A stretch of DNA of 53,434 nt from Cryobacterium sp. N22. GTDB taxonomy: Bacteria > Actinomycetota > Actinomycetes > Actinomycetales > Microbacteriaceae. Positions 8,557-17,078 of this stretch are shown piece by piece (positions within the stretch are counted from its first letter, which is position 1; every line of letters begins with the position of its first letter). Location of the stretch: positions 1-53,434 of the forward strand of contig NZ_PJJP01000016.1 in assembly GCF_002929555.1 (NCBI RefSeq), written 5' to 3'. A model generated the notes under the pieces. That model did no database searches. It saw only the letters and a list, made by a program, of their open reading frames with translations, and was not told the DNA's origin. The position numbers were made by a program, and so were the translations under genes.

Positions 8557-9770
8557 ACCGGAACGTGTCCTCCGAACGCAACCATGCGTTGGTCGAGCCT
8601 GTCGAGCGCCGTACTGAGCCTGTCGAAGTGACCCCGCGAGATGTCTCACCAGGTCTCGACAAGCTCGACCAGCGAGATGGGGACGAACTGCAGGACGGGT
8701 CACCAGGTCTACTTCGACAAGCTCAGCACGGCGTCGACAAGCTCGACCAGCGGGAGGGGGACGAACCGCAGGACGGGTCACCAGGTCTACTTCGACAAGC
8801 TCAGCACGGCGTCGACAAGCTCGACCAGCGGAGGGTCGCCGATGCGGCGCGCCGCGAGGCCGCCGCCCGGGCGCGGGCGTTCGCCGAGGCTGATGAACGC
8901 GCGCTCGACGGGCTGATCTCGGTGCGGCCGCGCTCGGCCGCGCCGAGGCCGCAACCGGTCTGGGACGACGCCCAAGTGCTCGTGCACGAACCGGTGGGGG
9001 AGCGCTACCGCCGGCTGGTCTTGGCCAGCGGCACCATCACTTCCACCGCGCAGGCCGGCCAGTTCCTCATGATCACGGTGCCGCCGCACGCCGGCGACCG
9101 CATCCTGCTGCCGCGCCCCATGGCCATCCACCGCCGCCGACCGGCCACCGGAGCCACGCCCGGCACGATCGAGCTGATCTACGGTGTGGTCGGCCGCGGC
9201 ACCCGCGCCCTGGCCGCGGTTCCCGTCGGCGCCCGGCTGCAGGTCACCGGCCCGCTCGGCCGCGGCTTCGACTACCCCGTCGGCACCCGATCCGCCCTGC
9301 TGATCGGTCGCGGCGTCGGCATCTGCGGTGTGATGGGCGCCGCCGAGGATGCCGCGGCACTGGGCATCCGCGCCACCATGGTGCTCAGCGGCCAACGCCC
9401 CGACCAGGTGCTCGGCCGCGCCGACTGCGCGGAGCTCGGCGTGCGCACGATCGAAGTCACCGACGACGACGGTTCCAGCGACCTCGCCACCCTGGCCGCC
9501 ATGCTGCGCGCCGAGTTCGACGGCGCCGCGCCCGAGCGCACCGCGCCCGATGTGATCATGGTCTGCGGCGCCGGAGTTCTCGCCCGGCTCGCCGCCGAGC
9601 TCGGCGCGCACTGGGGTGTTCCAGTGCAGGCCTCGCTTGAGGCGCACATGGCCTGCGGGCTGGGCTACTGCCACGGCTGCGCCGCCCCGGTACGCACCGA
9701 CCCGAGCATCGAGGGACCGCTGGTCTGCGCCGACGGGCCGGTCTTCGACGCCAACATCCCTGTCGTTTAA
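8553..9770 (+). CDS. pyrK: PyrK-like electron-transfer subunit with repeat-bearing N-terminal extension
   Basis: Iron-sulfur flavoprotein that would reoxidise the dehydrogenase with NAD+. From about residue 125 it has a ferredoxin-reductase-type FAD domain (RPMAIHRR), then an NAD-binding segment (LLIGRGVGICGV) and a [2Fe-2S] cluster at Cys368, Cys373, Cys376 and Cys392. GTG 8553 overlaps the previous stop, implying translational coupling. Residues about 35-93 are encoded by two and a half 78-bp repeats (26 codons each, so frame is kept), giving repeated LDKLDQR...DGSPGLLRQAQHGV. No in-frame ATG or GTG lies between the repeats and the conserved domain until GTG codons near 8919 and 8976. PyrK is usually about 250-280 residues; this is 405. 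The extension is probably dispensable, or the real start is internal. Confidence 0.8.
   Translation: MNRNVSSERNHALVEPVERRTEPVEVTPRDVSPGLDKLDQRDGDELQDGSPGLLRQAQHGVDKLDQREGDEPQDGSPGLLRQAQHGVDKLDQRRVADAARREAAARARAFAEADERALDGLISVRPRSAAPRPQPVWDDAQVLVHEPVGERYRRLVLASGTITSTAQAGQFLMITVPPHAGDRILLPRPMAIHRRRPATGATPGTIELIYGVVGRGTRALAAVPVGARLQVTGPLGRGFDYPVGTRSALLIGRGVGICGVMGAAEDAAALGIRATMVLSGQRPDQVLGRADCAELGVRTIEVTDDDGSSDLATLAAMLRAEFDGAAPERTAPDVIMVCGAGVLARLAAELGAHWGVPVQASLEAHMACGLGYCHGCAAPVRTDPSIEGPLVCADGPVFDANIPVV
8591..8628 (-). repeat. TTCGACAGGCTCAG-type repeat, reverse orientation
   Basis: Read on the minus strand this is CTTCGACAGGCTCAGTACGG followed by CGCTCGACAGGCTCGACC, the same unit as at 2204, 8712 and 8790 with a few changes. 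It lies within the open frame of the pyrK-like gene and can pair with the forward copies downstream. Confidence 0.75.
8656..8835 (+). repeat. Tandem 78-bp direct repeat inside the pyrK-like frame
   Basis: Units begin CTTCGACAAGCTCAGCACGG at 8712 and at 8790 (period 78 bp = 26 codons); a truncated first unit with the same offset begins at 8656. Each unit ends with GACGGGTCACCAGGTCTA. The third unit stops at 8830, where unique coding sequence resumes. Unit-to-unit identity is very high, indicating recent duplication. Confidence 0.88.
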
Positions 9771-10031
9771 CCCCCGTTCTGCTACGCTTGTTCAGGTGGA
9801 TCTTCGGATCTGCCCGCAGTACCCGGAGCAGACCGGCAGGACGCTGGTCCTCGGTGGTGGTTTCCCAACGCGACAGTGCCAACGCACAGCACCGTTGGTG
9901 AATTTCTACTGGTGGCCAGCAATGTCAGCGCCCAACACATGTTCGGCAGCTTGTTCTGCCTGTTCCTGCTCCGATGTCCCACTCGCGCGCCACACGGGCA
10001 AACGAGTCTAAACAAAGGAGAGAACCCCCAT
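9771..10031 (+). promoter_or_regulatory. 261-bp leader of pnp with candidate promoter
   Basis: A TACGCT hexamer at 9783-9788 sits 7 bases before GTG 9796, the spacing seen at leaderless starts in this window, so transcription may begin at 9796 and give a leader of about 236 nt. The leader contains a CCAACG/CGTTGG hairpin at 9879-9898 and a 71-codon open frame (9796-10011) with a Cys-rich end, stopping just before the pnp ribosome-binding site. No rpsO gene is present upstream of pnp here. Whether the leader is structural RNA or translated cannot be decided. Confidence 0.4.
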
Positions 10032-12320
10032 ATGGAGGGTCCAGAAATCACGTTCGCCGAAACCGTTATTGACAACGGCAAGTACGGCAAGCGCACCATC
10101 CGTTTCGAAACCGGGCGTCTCGCCCAGCAGGCACAGGGCTCAGCCGCTGCCTACATCGACGAAGAGACCATGCTTCTCTCCGCCACGAGCGCCAGCAAGC
10201 AGCCGAAGGACAACTTCGACTTCTTCCCGCTGACGATCGACGTCGAAGAGCGCATGTACGCCGCTGGCCGCATCCCGGGCAGCTTCTTCCGCCGCGAAGG
10301 TCGCCCGTCGACCGAAGCGATCCTCACCTGCCGTCTGATCGACCGGCCGCTGCGCCCGTCGTTCGTCGACGGCCTCCGCAACGAGATCCAGGTTGTCGTG
10401 ACCGTTCTGGCCATCGCGCCCGACGAGTACTACGACGTCCTGGCCATCAACGCCGCGTCCATGTCGACCCAGATCGCCGGCCTGCCGTTCTCCGGCCCGA
10501 TCGGTGGCGTCCGCGTCGCCCTCATTCCCGACGACAACGGCTCCGGCCAGTGGGTCGCCTTCCCGAAGCACTCGCAGGTCGTTGACGCCGTGTTCAGCAT
10601 GGTCGTCGCCGGCCGCGTCGTCACGGATGCCGATGGCAGCGAAGACGTCGCGATCATGATGATCGAGGCCGAAGCGACCGACAACGCCTGGACGCTGATC
10701 CAGGGCGGCGCCATCAAGCCGAACGAAGAGGTCATCGCCGAGGGCATCGAGGCGTCCAAGCCGTTCATCAAGCAGCTCATCGTCGCCCAGCAGCAGGTTG
10801 CCGCCGCGGCGTCCAAGCCCACCGGCAACTACCCGCTGTTCCCGCCGTACACCACCGAGGTCTACGACGCTGTCGCAGCCCTCGCGTACGACGGCCTCAA
10901 GGACGTCTACGTGATCGCCGACAAGATCGCGCGTCAGGATGCTGACGACGTGCTCAAGGCATCCGTCAAGACCGCAGTCGCGGCCAAGGTCGAAGCCGGC
11001 GAGCTGCCCGCCACCGCCAACAACCAGGTGGGCGCGGCATACAAGTCCGTCACCAAGCTCGTTGTGCGCTCACGCGTTCTCAACGAGGGTGTTCGCATGG
11101 ACGGACGCGGCCTGGCGGACATCCGCCCGCTCGACGCCGAGGTTGCGGTCATCCCGCGCGTGCACGGTTCCGCTATCTTCCAGCGCGGCGAGACCCAGAT
11201 CCTGGGTGTCACCACGCTGAACATGCTCAAGCTCGAGCAGACCATCGACTCCCTGAGCCCGGTCACCAAGAAGCGTTACATGCACAACTACAACTTCCCG
11301 CCCTACTCCACCGGTGAAACCGGTCGGGTCGGCACGCCCAAGCGTCGCGAGATCGGCCACGGAGCGCTCGCTGAGCGTGCCCTGGTTCCCGTGCTGCCGT
11401 CGCGTGAGGAATTCCCGTACGCCATCCGTCAGGTCTCCGAGGCGCTCAGCTCCAACGGTTCCACCTCGATGGGTTCCGTCTGCGCCTCCACCCTGTCGAT
11501 GCTGAACGCCGGAGTGCCGCTGCGCGCCCCGGTCGCCGGCATCGCGATGGGCCTCATCTCCGACACCGTCGACGGCAAGACCCGCTACGCGGCTCTGACC
11601 GACATCCTCGGTGCCGAAGATGCCCTCGGCGACATGGACTTCAAGGTTGCCGGCACAGCTGAGTTCGTCACCGCGATCCAGCTCGACACCAAGCTCGACG
11701 GCATTCCCGCGTCGGTCCTGGCCGGCGCGCTGACGCAGGCGAAGGATGCTCGCACGACGATCCTCGCCGTGCTGAACGCTGCGATCGACGCTCCCGACGA
11801 GATGGCACCGACCGCGCCCCGCGTGATCAGCGTGCAGATCCCCGTCGACAAGATCGGCGAGCTCATCGGCCCGAAGGGCAAGATGATCAACTCGATCCAG
11901 GACGAGACCGGAGCCGACATCTCGATCGAGGAAGACGGCACCGTGTACATCGGCGCCGTCGATGGTCCCTCGGCCGAGGCCGCTCGCGCCATGGTCAACT
12001 CCGTCGCGAACCCCACCAACCCCGAGGTTGGCGAGCAGTTCCTCGGAACTGTCGTGAAGATCGCCGCATTCGGCGCCTTCGTCTCGCTCCTCCCGGGCAA
12101 GGACGGCCTGCTGCACATCTCTGAGGTGCGCAAGCTCGCCGGCGGCAAGCGCGTGGAGAACGTCGAAGACGTCCTCGGCGTGGGCCAGAAGGTCCTCGTT
12201 GAGATCACCAAGATTGACGACCGTGGCAAGCTTTCGCTCGCCCCGGTCCTCGCCGATGAAGCCGACACGCACGGTCGTGACGCTGCATCAGAGGGACCCG
12301 AAGCTCCGGCCGAAGGTTAG
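10032..12320 (+). CDS. pnp: Polyribonucleotide nucleotidyltransferase (PNPase)
   Basis: 3'-5' phosphorolytic exoribonuclease and RNA polymerase of the RNA-decay machinery. 762 residues: two RNase PH domains (about 10-220 and 340-560), with [16 protein letters not shown] in the second active site, a KH domain (about 600-655, [10 protein letters not shown]) and an S1 domain (about 665-735, [13 protein letters not shown]). The start is ATG 10032; AAAGGAG lies 12 bases upstream, and the open frame further upstream is the leader. A strong terminator follows. Codon use is typical of a highly expressed gene (many GTT, GTC and AAG). RNase J at 25 kb is a likely partner. Confidence 0.97.
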   Translation: MEGPEITFAETVIDNGKYGKRTIRFETGRLAQQAQGSAAAYIDEETMLLSATSASKQPKDNFDFFPLTIDVEERMYAAGRIPGSFFRREGRPSTEAILTCRLIDRPLRPSFVDGLRNEIQVVVTVLAIAPDEYYDVLAINAASMSTQIAGLPFSGPIGGVRVALIPDDNGSGQWVAFPKHSQVVDAVFSMVVAGRVVTDADGSEDVAIMMIEAEATDNAWTLIQGGAIKPNEEVIAEGIEASKPFIKQLIVAQQQVAAAASKPTGNYPLFPPYTTEVYDAVAALAYDGLKDVYVIADKIARQDADDVLKASVKTAVAAKVEAGELPATANNQVGAAYKSVTKLVVRSRVLNEGVRMDGRGLADIRPLDAEVAVIPRVHGSAIFQRGETQILGVTTLNMLKLEQTIDSLSPVTKKRYMHNYNFPPYSTGETGRVGTPKRREIGHGALAERALVPVLPSREEFPYAIRQVSEALSSNGSTSMGSVCASTLSMLNAGVPLRAPVAGIAMGLISDTVDGKTRYAALTDILGAEDALGDMDFKVAGTAEFVTAIQLDTKLDGIPASVLAGALTQAKDARTTILAVLNAAIDAPDEMAPTAPRVISVQIPVDKIGELIGPKGKMINSIQDETGADISIEEDGTVYIGAVDGPSAEAARAMVNSVANPTNPEVGEQFLGTVVKIAAFGAFVSLLPGKDGLLHISEVRKLAGGKRVENVEDVLGVGQKVLVEITKIDDRGKLSLAPVLADEADTHGRDAASEGPEAPAEG

Positions 12321-12367
12321 TCACTAGTTCTGCCGGTCACCTCTCGCCAGGTGTGCCGGTTAGACGG

Positions 12368-12401
12368 AAGGCCCGTCCTGCTTCGGCAGGGCGGGCCTTT
12401 T
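12368..12401 (+). terminator. Rho-independent terminator of pnp
   Basis: AAGGCCCGTCCTGC and GCAGGGCGGGCCTT form a 14-bp stem with one G-T pair around a TTCG tetraloop, followed by TTTTCG. It lies 48 bp after the pnp stop and, with its A-rich 5' side, just ahead of the convergent Lrp gene stop. Confidence 0.9.
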
Positions 12402-12407
12402 CGTGTT

Positions 12408-12887
12408 CTAGCCGGACCGGGGTTGCACGCCCCGCTCGAGCAGCGGAACGATGCGATACGGAATGAGCTCGCCCATCGCCAGGGAGGTCTCGGTGCGTTC
12501 GACGCCCTCGCAGGCGAGGATCGTGCGGTCGATCCTGAAGAGGTCTTCGGAGTCGGCGCAGGCCACCCGCACCAGCAGATCGGCCGCACCGCTCATGCCG
12601 TGCGCCTGCACGATCTCGGGAATCCGGCTGAGCTCGGCGATGATCTCGGCAGCGCGCTTCTGCACGATGTGCACCTCGATGAACGCGGTCAGCGGATAGC
12701 CCAGAACGGCGGGACTGATCCGGCGATCGAACTCGAGGAACACCCGGGACTCCTCGAGCCGGCTCATCCGGGCCTGCACGGTGTTGCGGGAGAGCCCGAG
12801 AGTGTGGGCGAGCCCCACATAGGTGCTGTCGGGGGTGGCGCACAGCGCACGGAGCAATTCGAGATCGACTCTGTCCAAGTGGTGCAT
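12408..12887 (-). CDS. Lrp/AsnC-family transcriptional regulator
   Basis: 159 residues: N-terminal helix-turn-helix (about 5-55, with HTLGLSRNTVQARMSRLE) and a C-terminal RAM/AsnC ligand-binding domain (about 70-150, with GAADLLVRVACADSEDLFRI). These proteins sense amino acids and act as oligomers. The start is ATG 12887 (MHHLDRVD); the frame continues upstream with non-coding-like composition. It is divergent from the pterin dehydratase fusion gene 161 bp away, which suggests, without proving, control of aromatic amino acid metabolism. Confidence 0.9.
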   Translation of the reverse strand: MHHLDRVDLELLRALCATPDSTYVGLAHTLGLSRNTVQARMSRLEESRVFLEFDRRISPAVLGYPLTAFIEVHIVQKRAAEIIAELSRIPEIVQAHGMSGAADLLVRVACADSEDLFRIDRTILACEGVERTETSLAMGELIPYRIVPLLERGVQPRSG

Positions 12888-13048
12888 ACTGCCTGACCGT
12901 AGCAGGTGCGCTGGCCCCTGAACAGGGCACAGTGCACACTGTGACCGACATTCGTTGCGCGGGCGGGAAGTCCGCACCCGCCAGGGGGCCGCATAGCGAC
13001 GCTTCGCCCAGGGTTGACCGGGTCGGCGCCACGCGGAAGAGTGGTCGG

Positions 13049-13711
13049 ATGGACGACACCCGCCAGACCCTGACACCCACCCAAACCCGCACGGTGCTTT
13101 CCGGGGGCGATTTCCTGCATCTGGAGGGAACGCTGTACGCCACCTATCGCACGGCCGATTTCGCCGCAGCCGTCCGCCTGGTCGACGCCGTCGCCGTCGA
13201 CGCCGATGCCCAGAATCACCACCCCGACGTGAAACTGGGCTACGGGTCGGTGGAGTTCGAGCTGACGAGCCACGATGTGGGCGGCATCACCCAACGGGAT
13301 CTGCGGCTCGCCCTGCGCATCCAGGAGATCGCCGCCGAGCAGGACGCCCACGCCACCCGCCTGGTGCCCAGCCGTGCCGACGTGGCCATCGATTGCACCG
13401 ACGCCGATGCCGTACGCCCATTCTGGCGGGTGGGGCTGGGCTATGAGGAGTCGGGTCCCGCGGACGACATCGAACTGCTCGACCCTCGCGGCGTCGGCCC
13501 CAGGGTGTGGTTCCAGCACATGGAGATTCAGCGCACCGAGCGCAACCGCATCCACCTCGACGTGTACGTGCCCGTCGCCGACTGTGAGGATCGGGTTCAG
13601 GACATCATCGACGTCGGGGGAGTGCTGCTCACCGACGAACACGCCCCGGACTGGTGGGTGCTCGCCGACCCCGAGGGCAACGAACTCTGCGTGTGCAGCT
13701 GGGACGCCTGA
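13049..13711 (+). CDS. Pterin-4a-carbinolamine dehydratase fused to a VOC/glyoxalase-like domain
   Basis: 220 residues. The first ~100 form a pterin-4a-carbinolamine dehydratase (PCD/DCoH) domain with the active-site motif NHHPDV and the following YGSVEFELTSHDVGGITQRD. Residues about 115-218 look like a glyoxalase/VOC domain (ADVAIDCTDADAVRPFW ... WWVLADPEGNELCVCSW). PCD recycles the tetrahydrobiopterin cofactor of aromatic amino acid hydroxylases. The ATG at 13049 follows GGAAG; the frame extends further upstream, but that part matches the Lrp promoter region. It converges on the glutathione peroxidase-like gene. Confidence 0.82.
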   Translation: MDDTRQTLTPTQTRTVLSGGDFLHLEGTLYATYRTADFAAAVRLVDAVAVDADAQNHHPDVKLGYGSVEFELTSHDVGGITQRDLRLALRIQEIAAEQDAHATRLVPSRADVAIDCTDADAVRPFWRVGLGYEESGPADDIELLDPRGVGPRVWFQHMEIQRTERNRIHLDVYVPVADCEDRVQDIIDVGGVLLTDEHAPDWWVLADPEGNELCVCSWDA

Positions 13712-13721
13712 GCGGCGCGGC

Positions 13722-14225
13722 TCATGCTGCGGCCCGGGCCAGGGCCTTCTCGATCGCGCCGACGAGCTGCGCCGATTCAGGCTCCACCATCGACGCGAAC
13801 CTGTCGACGATCACGCCGTCGGCGTTCACCAGGAACTTCTCGAAGTTCCACTTGATCAGCCCCGGCAGCACGCCCTTCCTGAACGCGGTGAGCTGCGCGT
13901 ACAGCGGATGCTGGTGCTTGCCGCGCACATCCACCTTGGTCGTGAGCGGGAAGGTGACACCGAAATTGAGCTCGCAGAACTGCTGGATGTCCTCTTCGCT
14001 GCCGGGCTCCTCGCCCATGAACTGGTTGCACGGCAACCCGAGCACCACGAGGCCATCGTCGGCGAAGCGACGGTAGAGCGCCTCCAGACCCGCGTACTGG
14101 GGGGTGAAGCCGCACTTCGATGCCACGTTGACCACGAGCACGGTCTTGCCGGCGAACCGGCCGAACGTGGTGGGGGTGCCGTCGATCAGGGTGAGGGGCA
14201 CGCCGTAGAGCGGGGAATCGGACAT
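13722..14225 (-). CDS. Glutathione peroxidase-family thiol peroxidase
   Basis: 167 residues, thioredoxin fold. The peroxidatic Cys38 is in NVASKCGFTPQY, Gln in LGLPCNQFMG, and Trp/Asn in KWNFEKFL, so the catalytic tetrad is complete. As a Cys-type, it probably uses thioredoxin or mycothiol rather than glutathione, which actinobacteria lack. The start is ATG 14225; no ribosome-binding site is seen, but TAGTCT lies exactly 7 bases upstream, so it is probably a leaderless transcript. Confidence 0.92.
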   Translation of the reverse strand: MSDSPLYGVPLTLIDGTPTTFGRFAGKTVLVVNVASKCGFTPQYAGLEALYRRFADDGLVVLGLPCNQFMGEEPGSEEDIQQFCELNFGVTFPLTTKVDVRGKHQHPLYAQLTAFRKGVLPGLIKWNFEKFLVNADGVIVDRFASMVEPESAQLVGAIEKALARAAA

Positions 14226-14232
14226 GCCGGAA

Positions 14233-14238
14233 AGACTA
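14233..14238 (-). promoter_or_regulatory. -10 hexamer TAGTCT of the peroxidase gene (leaderless)
   Basis: On the minus strand TAGTCT is followed by 7 bases and the ATG at 14225. This fits the actinobacterial TANNNT -10 consensus, with transcription starting at the start codon. Confidence 0.5.
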
Positions 14239-14416
14239 CTCCCCGCCCCGCAGAGGGACCTCACCGACGGCATTTTTCGGCTAAACGGGGGGTCAAGCCA
14301 CACATTTGTGTAACTGTTGGCGCGCGCCCCCAGCGGAATGCGCGGATCGGGTTATTCTCGGCTTTACATGGGTCGGCGCGGCAGCCGCGGTGACCCGTCC
14401 GAGGGGCGGTGAAGGC

Positions 14417-15583
14417 ATGAGAGGCAGCGTGGCGACGGGGCGTGTGGCAACGGGACGTGTGGCTACCGACGGTGTGAAGACAGACGAGTTAACCGGCGAG
14501 AGCGGCACAGAGCCGGGGTTGCACACCGGCAGTGCTCCCACCGAACAGTTGCCGGCCGATCAGTCCGGTTCCCGGGTCGACGATCTCATTCTGCAGACCC
14601 GCCCGGTACAGGTCCAGCACACCGCTCCGGTTCACCTGCCCGAACACGACCGCCCAGCCGCTCCGGACGTCCGGCGCTCCATCGGCGACACCGACCTCAG
14701 CGTGCACCCGCTGGCGCTGGGCTGCAGTGTCTTCGGCTGGACCACCGACGGCGACACCGCGATGGCGATCCTCGATCGGCACTGGGAACTCGGCGGCAAC
14801 TTCCTCGACACCGCAGACAGCTACGCCGCCGGACGCAGCGAGGTGCTGATCGGGTCGTGGATGCGCACCCGCGGGGTGCGCGACGACACGGTCATCTCCA
14901 CCAAGATCGGCCGCAACCGCGACAACCCCGGTCTGTCACCGCGCAGCATCGTCGGTGCGGTGCACGCCTCACTCGAGCGGCTCGGCACCGACCACATCGA
15001 CCTGCTGCACTTCCACTTCGACGACCTCGACGTGCCGCTGGAGGAGAGCCTCGGCGCCATGGAGATGCTCATCGCCAACGGAACCGTGCGGCACCTCGCG
15101 GCGTCCAACTTCACGGCGGAGCGCCTGATGGAGGCTCGGGTGCTCGCCGCCAACGGCCTGCCCAGGTTCGAGGCCCTGGAGACCCCGTACAACCTGATGA
15201 ACCGGGTCTCGTTCGAGTCGTCGCTGGCCCTGGTCACCCGGGCGCAGGGTGTCGCGGTGATGCCGTACTTCGCGCTGGCGCACGGCTTCCTCACCGGCAA
15301 GTACCACTCCAAGGCCGACCTCACCGACACCATCCGGGCCGGCCGCGCGTCGGCATACCTCAACCGTGCCGGTCTCAAGGTGCTGGCCGTGCTCGAACGC
15401 ATCGCGGAGGACCACGGTGTGGCCCCGTCGACGATCGCGCTGGCCTGGCTGCTGGCCAAGGAGGGCGTGGTGGCCCCGGTGGCCAGCGCGAGCCGGCCGG
15501 AGCAGGTGGATGCCCTCGTGGCCGCGGCCGCCGTGCGGCTGGGCCGCGCCGACATGGTCGACCTCGACAAGGTGTCGGCCTAA
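14417..15583 (+). CDS. Aldo/keto reductase with low-complexity N-terminal extension
   Basis: NADPH-dependent reductase of the AKR superfamily. The AKR barrel starts near residue 90 (IGDTDLSVHPLALG) and shows the tetrad: Asp and Tyr in FLDTADSYAAGRSE, Lys in ISTKIG, His in LLHFHFDD. The ~85 residues before it are Ala/Thr/Gly-rich with a VATGR-type triplication. ATG 14417 has GAAGG directly upstream. Homologues are normally about 300-330 residues, so an internal start is possible, but no better ribosome-binding site was found. The substrate is unknown. Confidence 0.85.
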   Translation: MRGSVATGRVATGRVATDGVKTDELTGESGTEPGLHTGSAPTEQLPADQSGSRVDDLILQTRPVQVQHTAPVHLPEHDRPAAPDVRRSIGDTDLSVHPLALGCSVFGWTTDGDTAMAILDRHWELGGNFLDTADSYAAGRSEVLIGSWMRTRGVRDDTVISTKIGRNRDNPGLSPRSIVGAVHASLERLGTDHIDLLHFHFDDLDVPLEESLGAMEMLIANGTVRHLAASNFTAERLMEARVLAANGLPRFEALETPYNLMNRVSFESSLALVTRAQGVAVMPYFALAHGFLTGKYHSKADLTDTIRAGRASAYLNRAGLKVLAVLERIAEDHGVAPSTIALAWLLAKEGVVAPVASASRPEQVDALVAAAAVRLGRADMVDLDKVSA

Positions 15584-15589
15584 CCGGTG

Positions 15590-15619
15590 CCCGGTCCCGC
15601 CGCGTCCGGCGGGGCCCGG
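15590..15619. terminator. GC-rich hairpin after the aldo/keto reductase gene
   Basis: CCCGGTCCCGCC and GGCGGGGCCCGG pair at 10 of 12 positions around GCGTCC, starting 7 bases after the stop. There is no T-run, as is common for actinobacterial terminators. Confidence 0.5.
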
Positions 15620-15648
15620 ACTCGCCGGTGTCGTAAGGTTGAGATGAT

Positions 15649-17016
15649 ATGAACGGCGCCGTTGAATTTCCCCTTGACCTGACCGAACTCTCGTTTCGGG
15701 CCGCTGGTGAGTCCCTCGTCAGGCGCACCGTCCTCCCCAGCGGGGTGCGCATCGTCACCGAGCAGGTGCCGGGCAGCCGCAGCCTCACCATCGGCTACTG
15801 GGTGGCCGTGGGATCCCGCGACGAGCAGCCGGGACACTTCGGCTCCACCCATTTCCTTGAGCACCTGCTGTTCAAGGGCACCGCACAGCGCTCGGCCCTG
15901 GACATCGCCATCGCGTTCGACGCCGTCGGCGGCGAGCACAACGCCATGACGGCCAAGGAATACACCTGCTACTACGCCAAGGTGCAGGACCGCGACCTCC
16001 ACATGGCCGTTGAAGTGCTCACCGACATGATCACCTCGTCGCTGCTGGACCCCGCCGAGTTCGAGACCGAGCGCGGCGTGATCCTCGAGGAACTCGCGAT
16101 GGCCGACGACGACCCGGCCGACGTCGCCAACGAACGTTTCTTCCAGGCCGTCATGGGCGCGCATCCGCTGGGCCGACCCATCGGCGGCAGCCCGGACACC
16201 ATCCGCGCCGCGACCCGTGACGCCGTCTGGGAGCACTACCGGGCCAACTACCGGCCACAGGACCTCGTCGTCACCGTCGCCGGCGCCGTCGACCACGACG
16301 TGCTCGTGGCCGCCGTGACCCGGTCGCTGTTGCAGGCCGGCTGGGACCTGGGCGAGTACGCCGCACCGGTGGGACGCCGCTCCGGCGCCGCCGCGGTGAT
16401 CAACCAGGGCCAGCCCGTCAGCGTGGTGCACCGCCCGCTCGAGCAGGCCAACCTGCTGATCGGCGTGCCGGGCCTCGTCGCCGCCGACGACCGCCGGGTG
16501 GCGATGAACGTGCTCACCTCCATCTTCGGCGGCGGCATGTCGTCGCGCCTGTTCCAGGAGGTGCGCGAGAAGCGCGGCCTGGCCTATTCCGTCTACTCCT
16601 TCGCGCCCGGCTACTCGGATGCCGGCATCTTCGGCATGTACGCCGGCTGCACCCCCGCCAAGGCCGGGCAGGTCGCCGAGATCATGCTCGACGAGTTGCA
16701 CCGCCTCGCCGAGCACGGTGTGTCCGCCGACGAGATGAAGCGGGCCTCCGGCCAGCTCTCCGGCGCATCCGCCCTGGCCCTCGAAGACTCCGACACCCGG
16801 ATGTCCAGGCTGGGCCGCTCCGAGATCACGCTGGGGGAGTTCGTCGACCTCGACGAGGCCCTGCGGCGCCTCGCGCTGGTCACCGCGGACGACGTGCAGC
16901 AGCTGGCGGCCGACATGGTCTCCCGGCCGTTCTCCGTGGCGGCCGTCGGCGCCCTCGAGGACGACGTCTTCGACGCCGTGTTGTCCCGCCGGACGGTGCC
17001 CCGCTCGCCGAACTGA
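15649..17016 (+). CDS. M16-family zinc metallopeptidase (insulinase-like processing peptidase)
   Basis: 455 residues. The inverted zinc motif HFLEH is at 68-72 and the distal Glu is in ETERGVILEEL, so it should be catalytically active. The C-terminal M16 domain contains GGGMSSRLFQEVREKRGLAYSVYS, a conserved substrate-cleft motif. ATG 15649 is preceded by AAGGTTGAG. M16 peptidases of this type sit near pnp in many actinobacteria; here five genes separate them. The physiological substrate is unknown. Confidence 0.93.
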   Translation: MNGAVEFPLDLTELSFRAAGESLVRRTVLPSGVRIVTEQVPGSRSLTIGYWVAVGSRDEQPGHFGSTHFLEHLLFKGTAQRSALDIAIAFDAVGGEHNAMTAKEYTCYYAKVQDRDLHMAVEVLTDMITSSLLDPAEFETERGVILEELAMADDDPADVANERFFQAVMGAHPLGRPIGGSPDTIRAATRDAVWEHYRANYRPQDLVVTVAGAVDHDVLVAAVTRSLLQAGWDLGEYAAPVGRRSGAAAVINQGQPVSVVHRPLEQANLLIGVPGLVAADDRRVAMNVLTSIFGGGMSSRLFQEVREKRGLAYSVYSFAPGYSDAGIFGMYAGCTPAKAGQVAEIMLDELHRLAEHGVSADEMKRASGQLSGASALALEDSDTRMSRLGRSEITLGEFVDLDEALRRLALVTADDVQQLAADMVSRPFSVAAVGALEDDVFDAVLSRRTVPRSPN

Positions 17017-17078
17017 CCGGTTCTTCCCGGCGAGCCCCAGCGCGGACTCGACGCCTCTCCGCCACAACCGAAAGGGCG

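Noticed and set aside
8656..8835. CRISPR array
   Set aside because: Direct repeats of 78 bp are contiguous, with no unique spacers between constant short repeats and no cas genes nearby.
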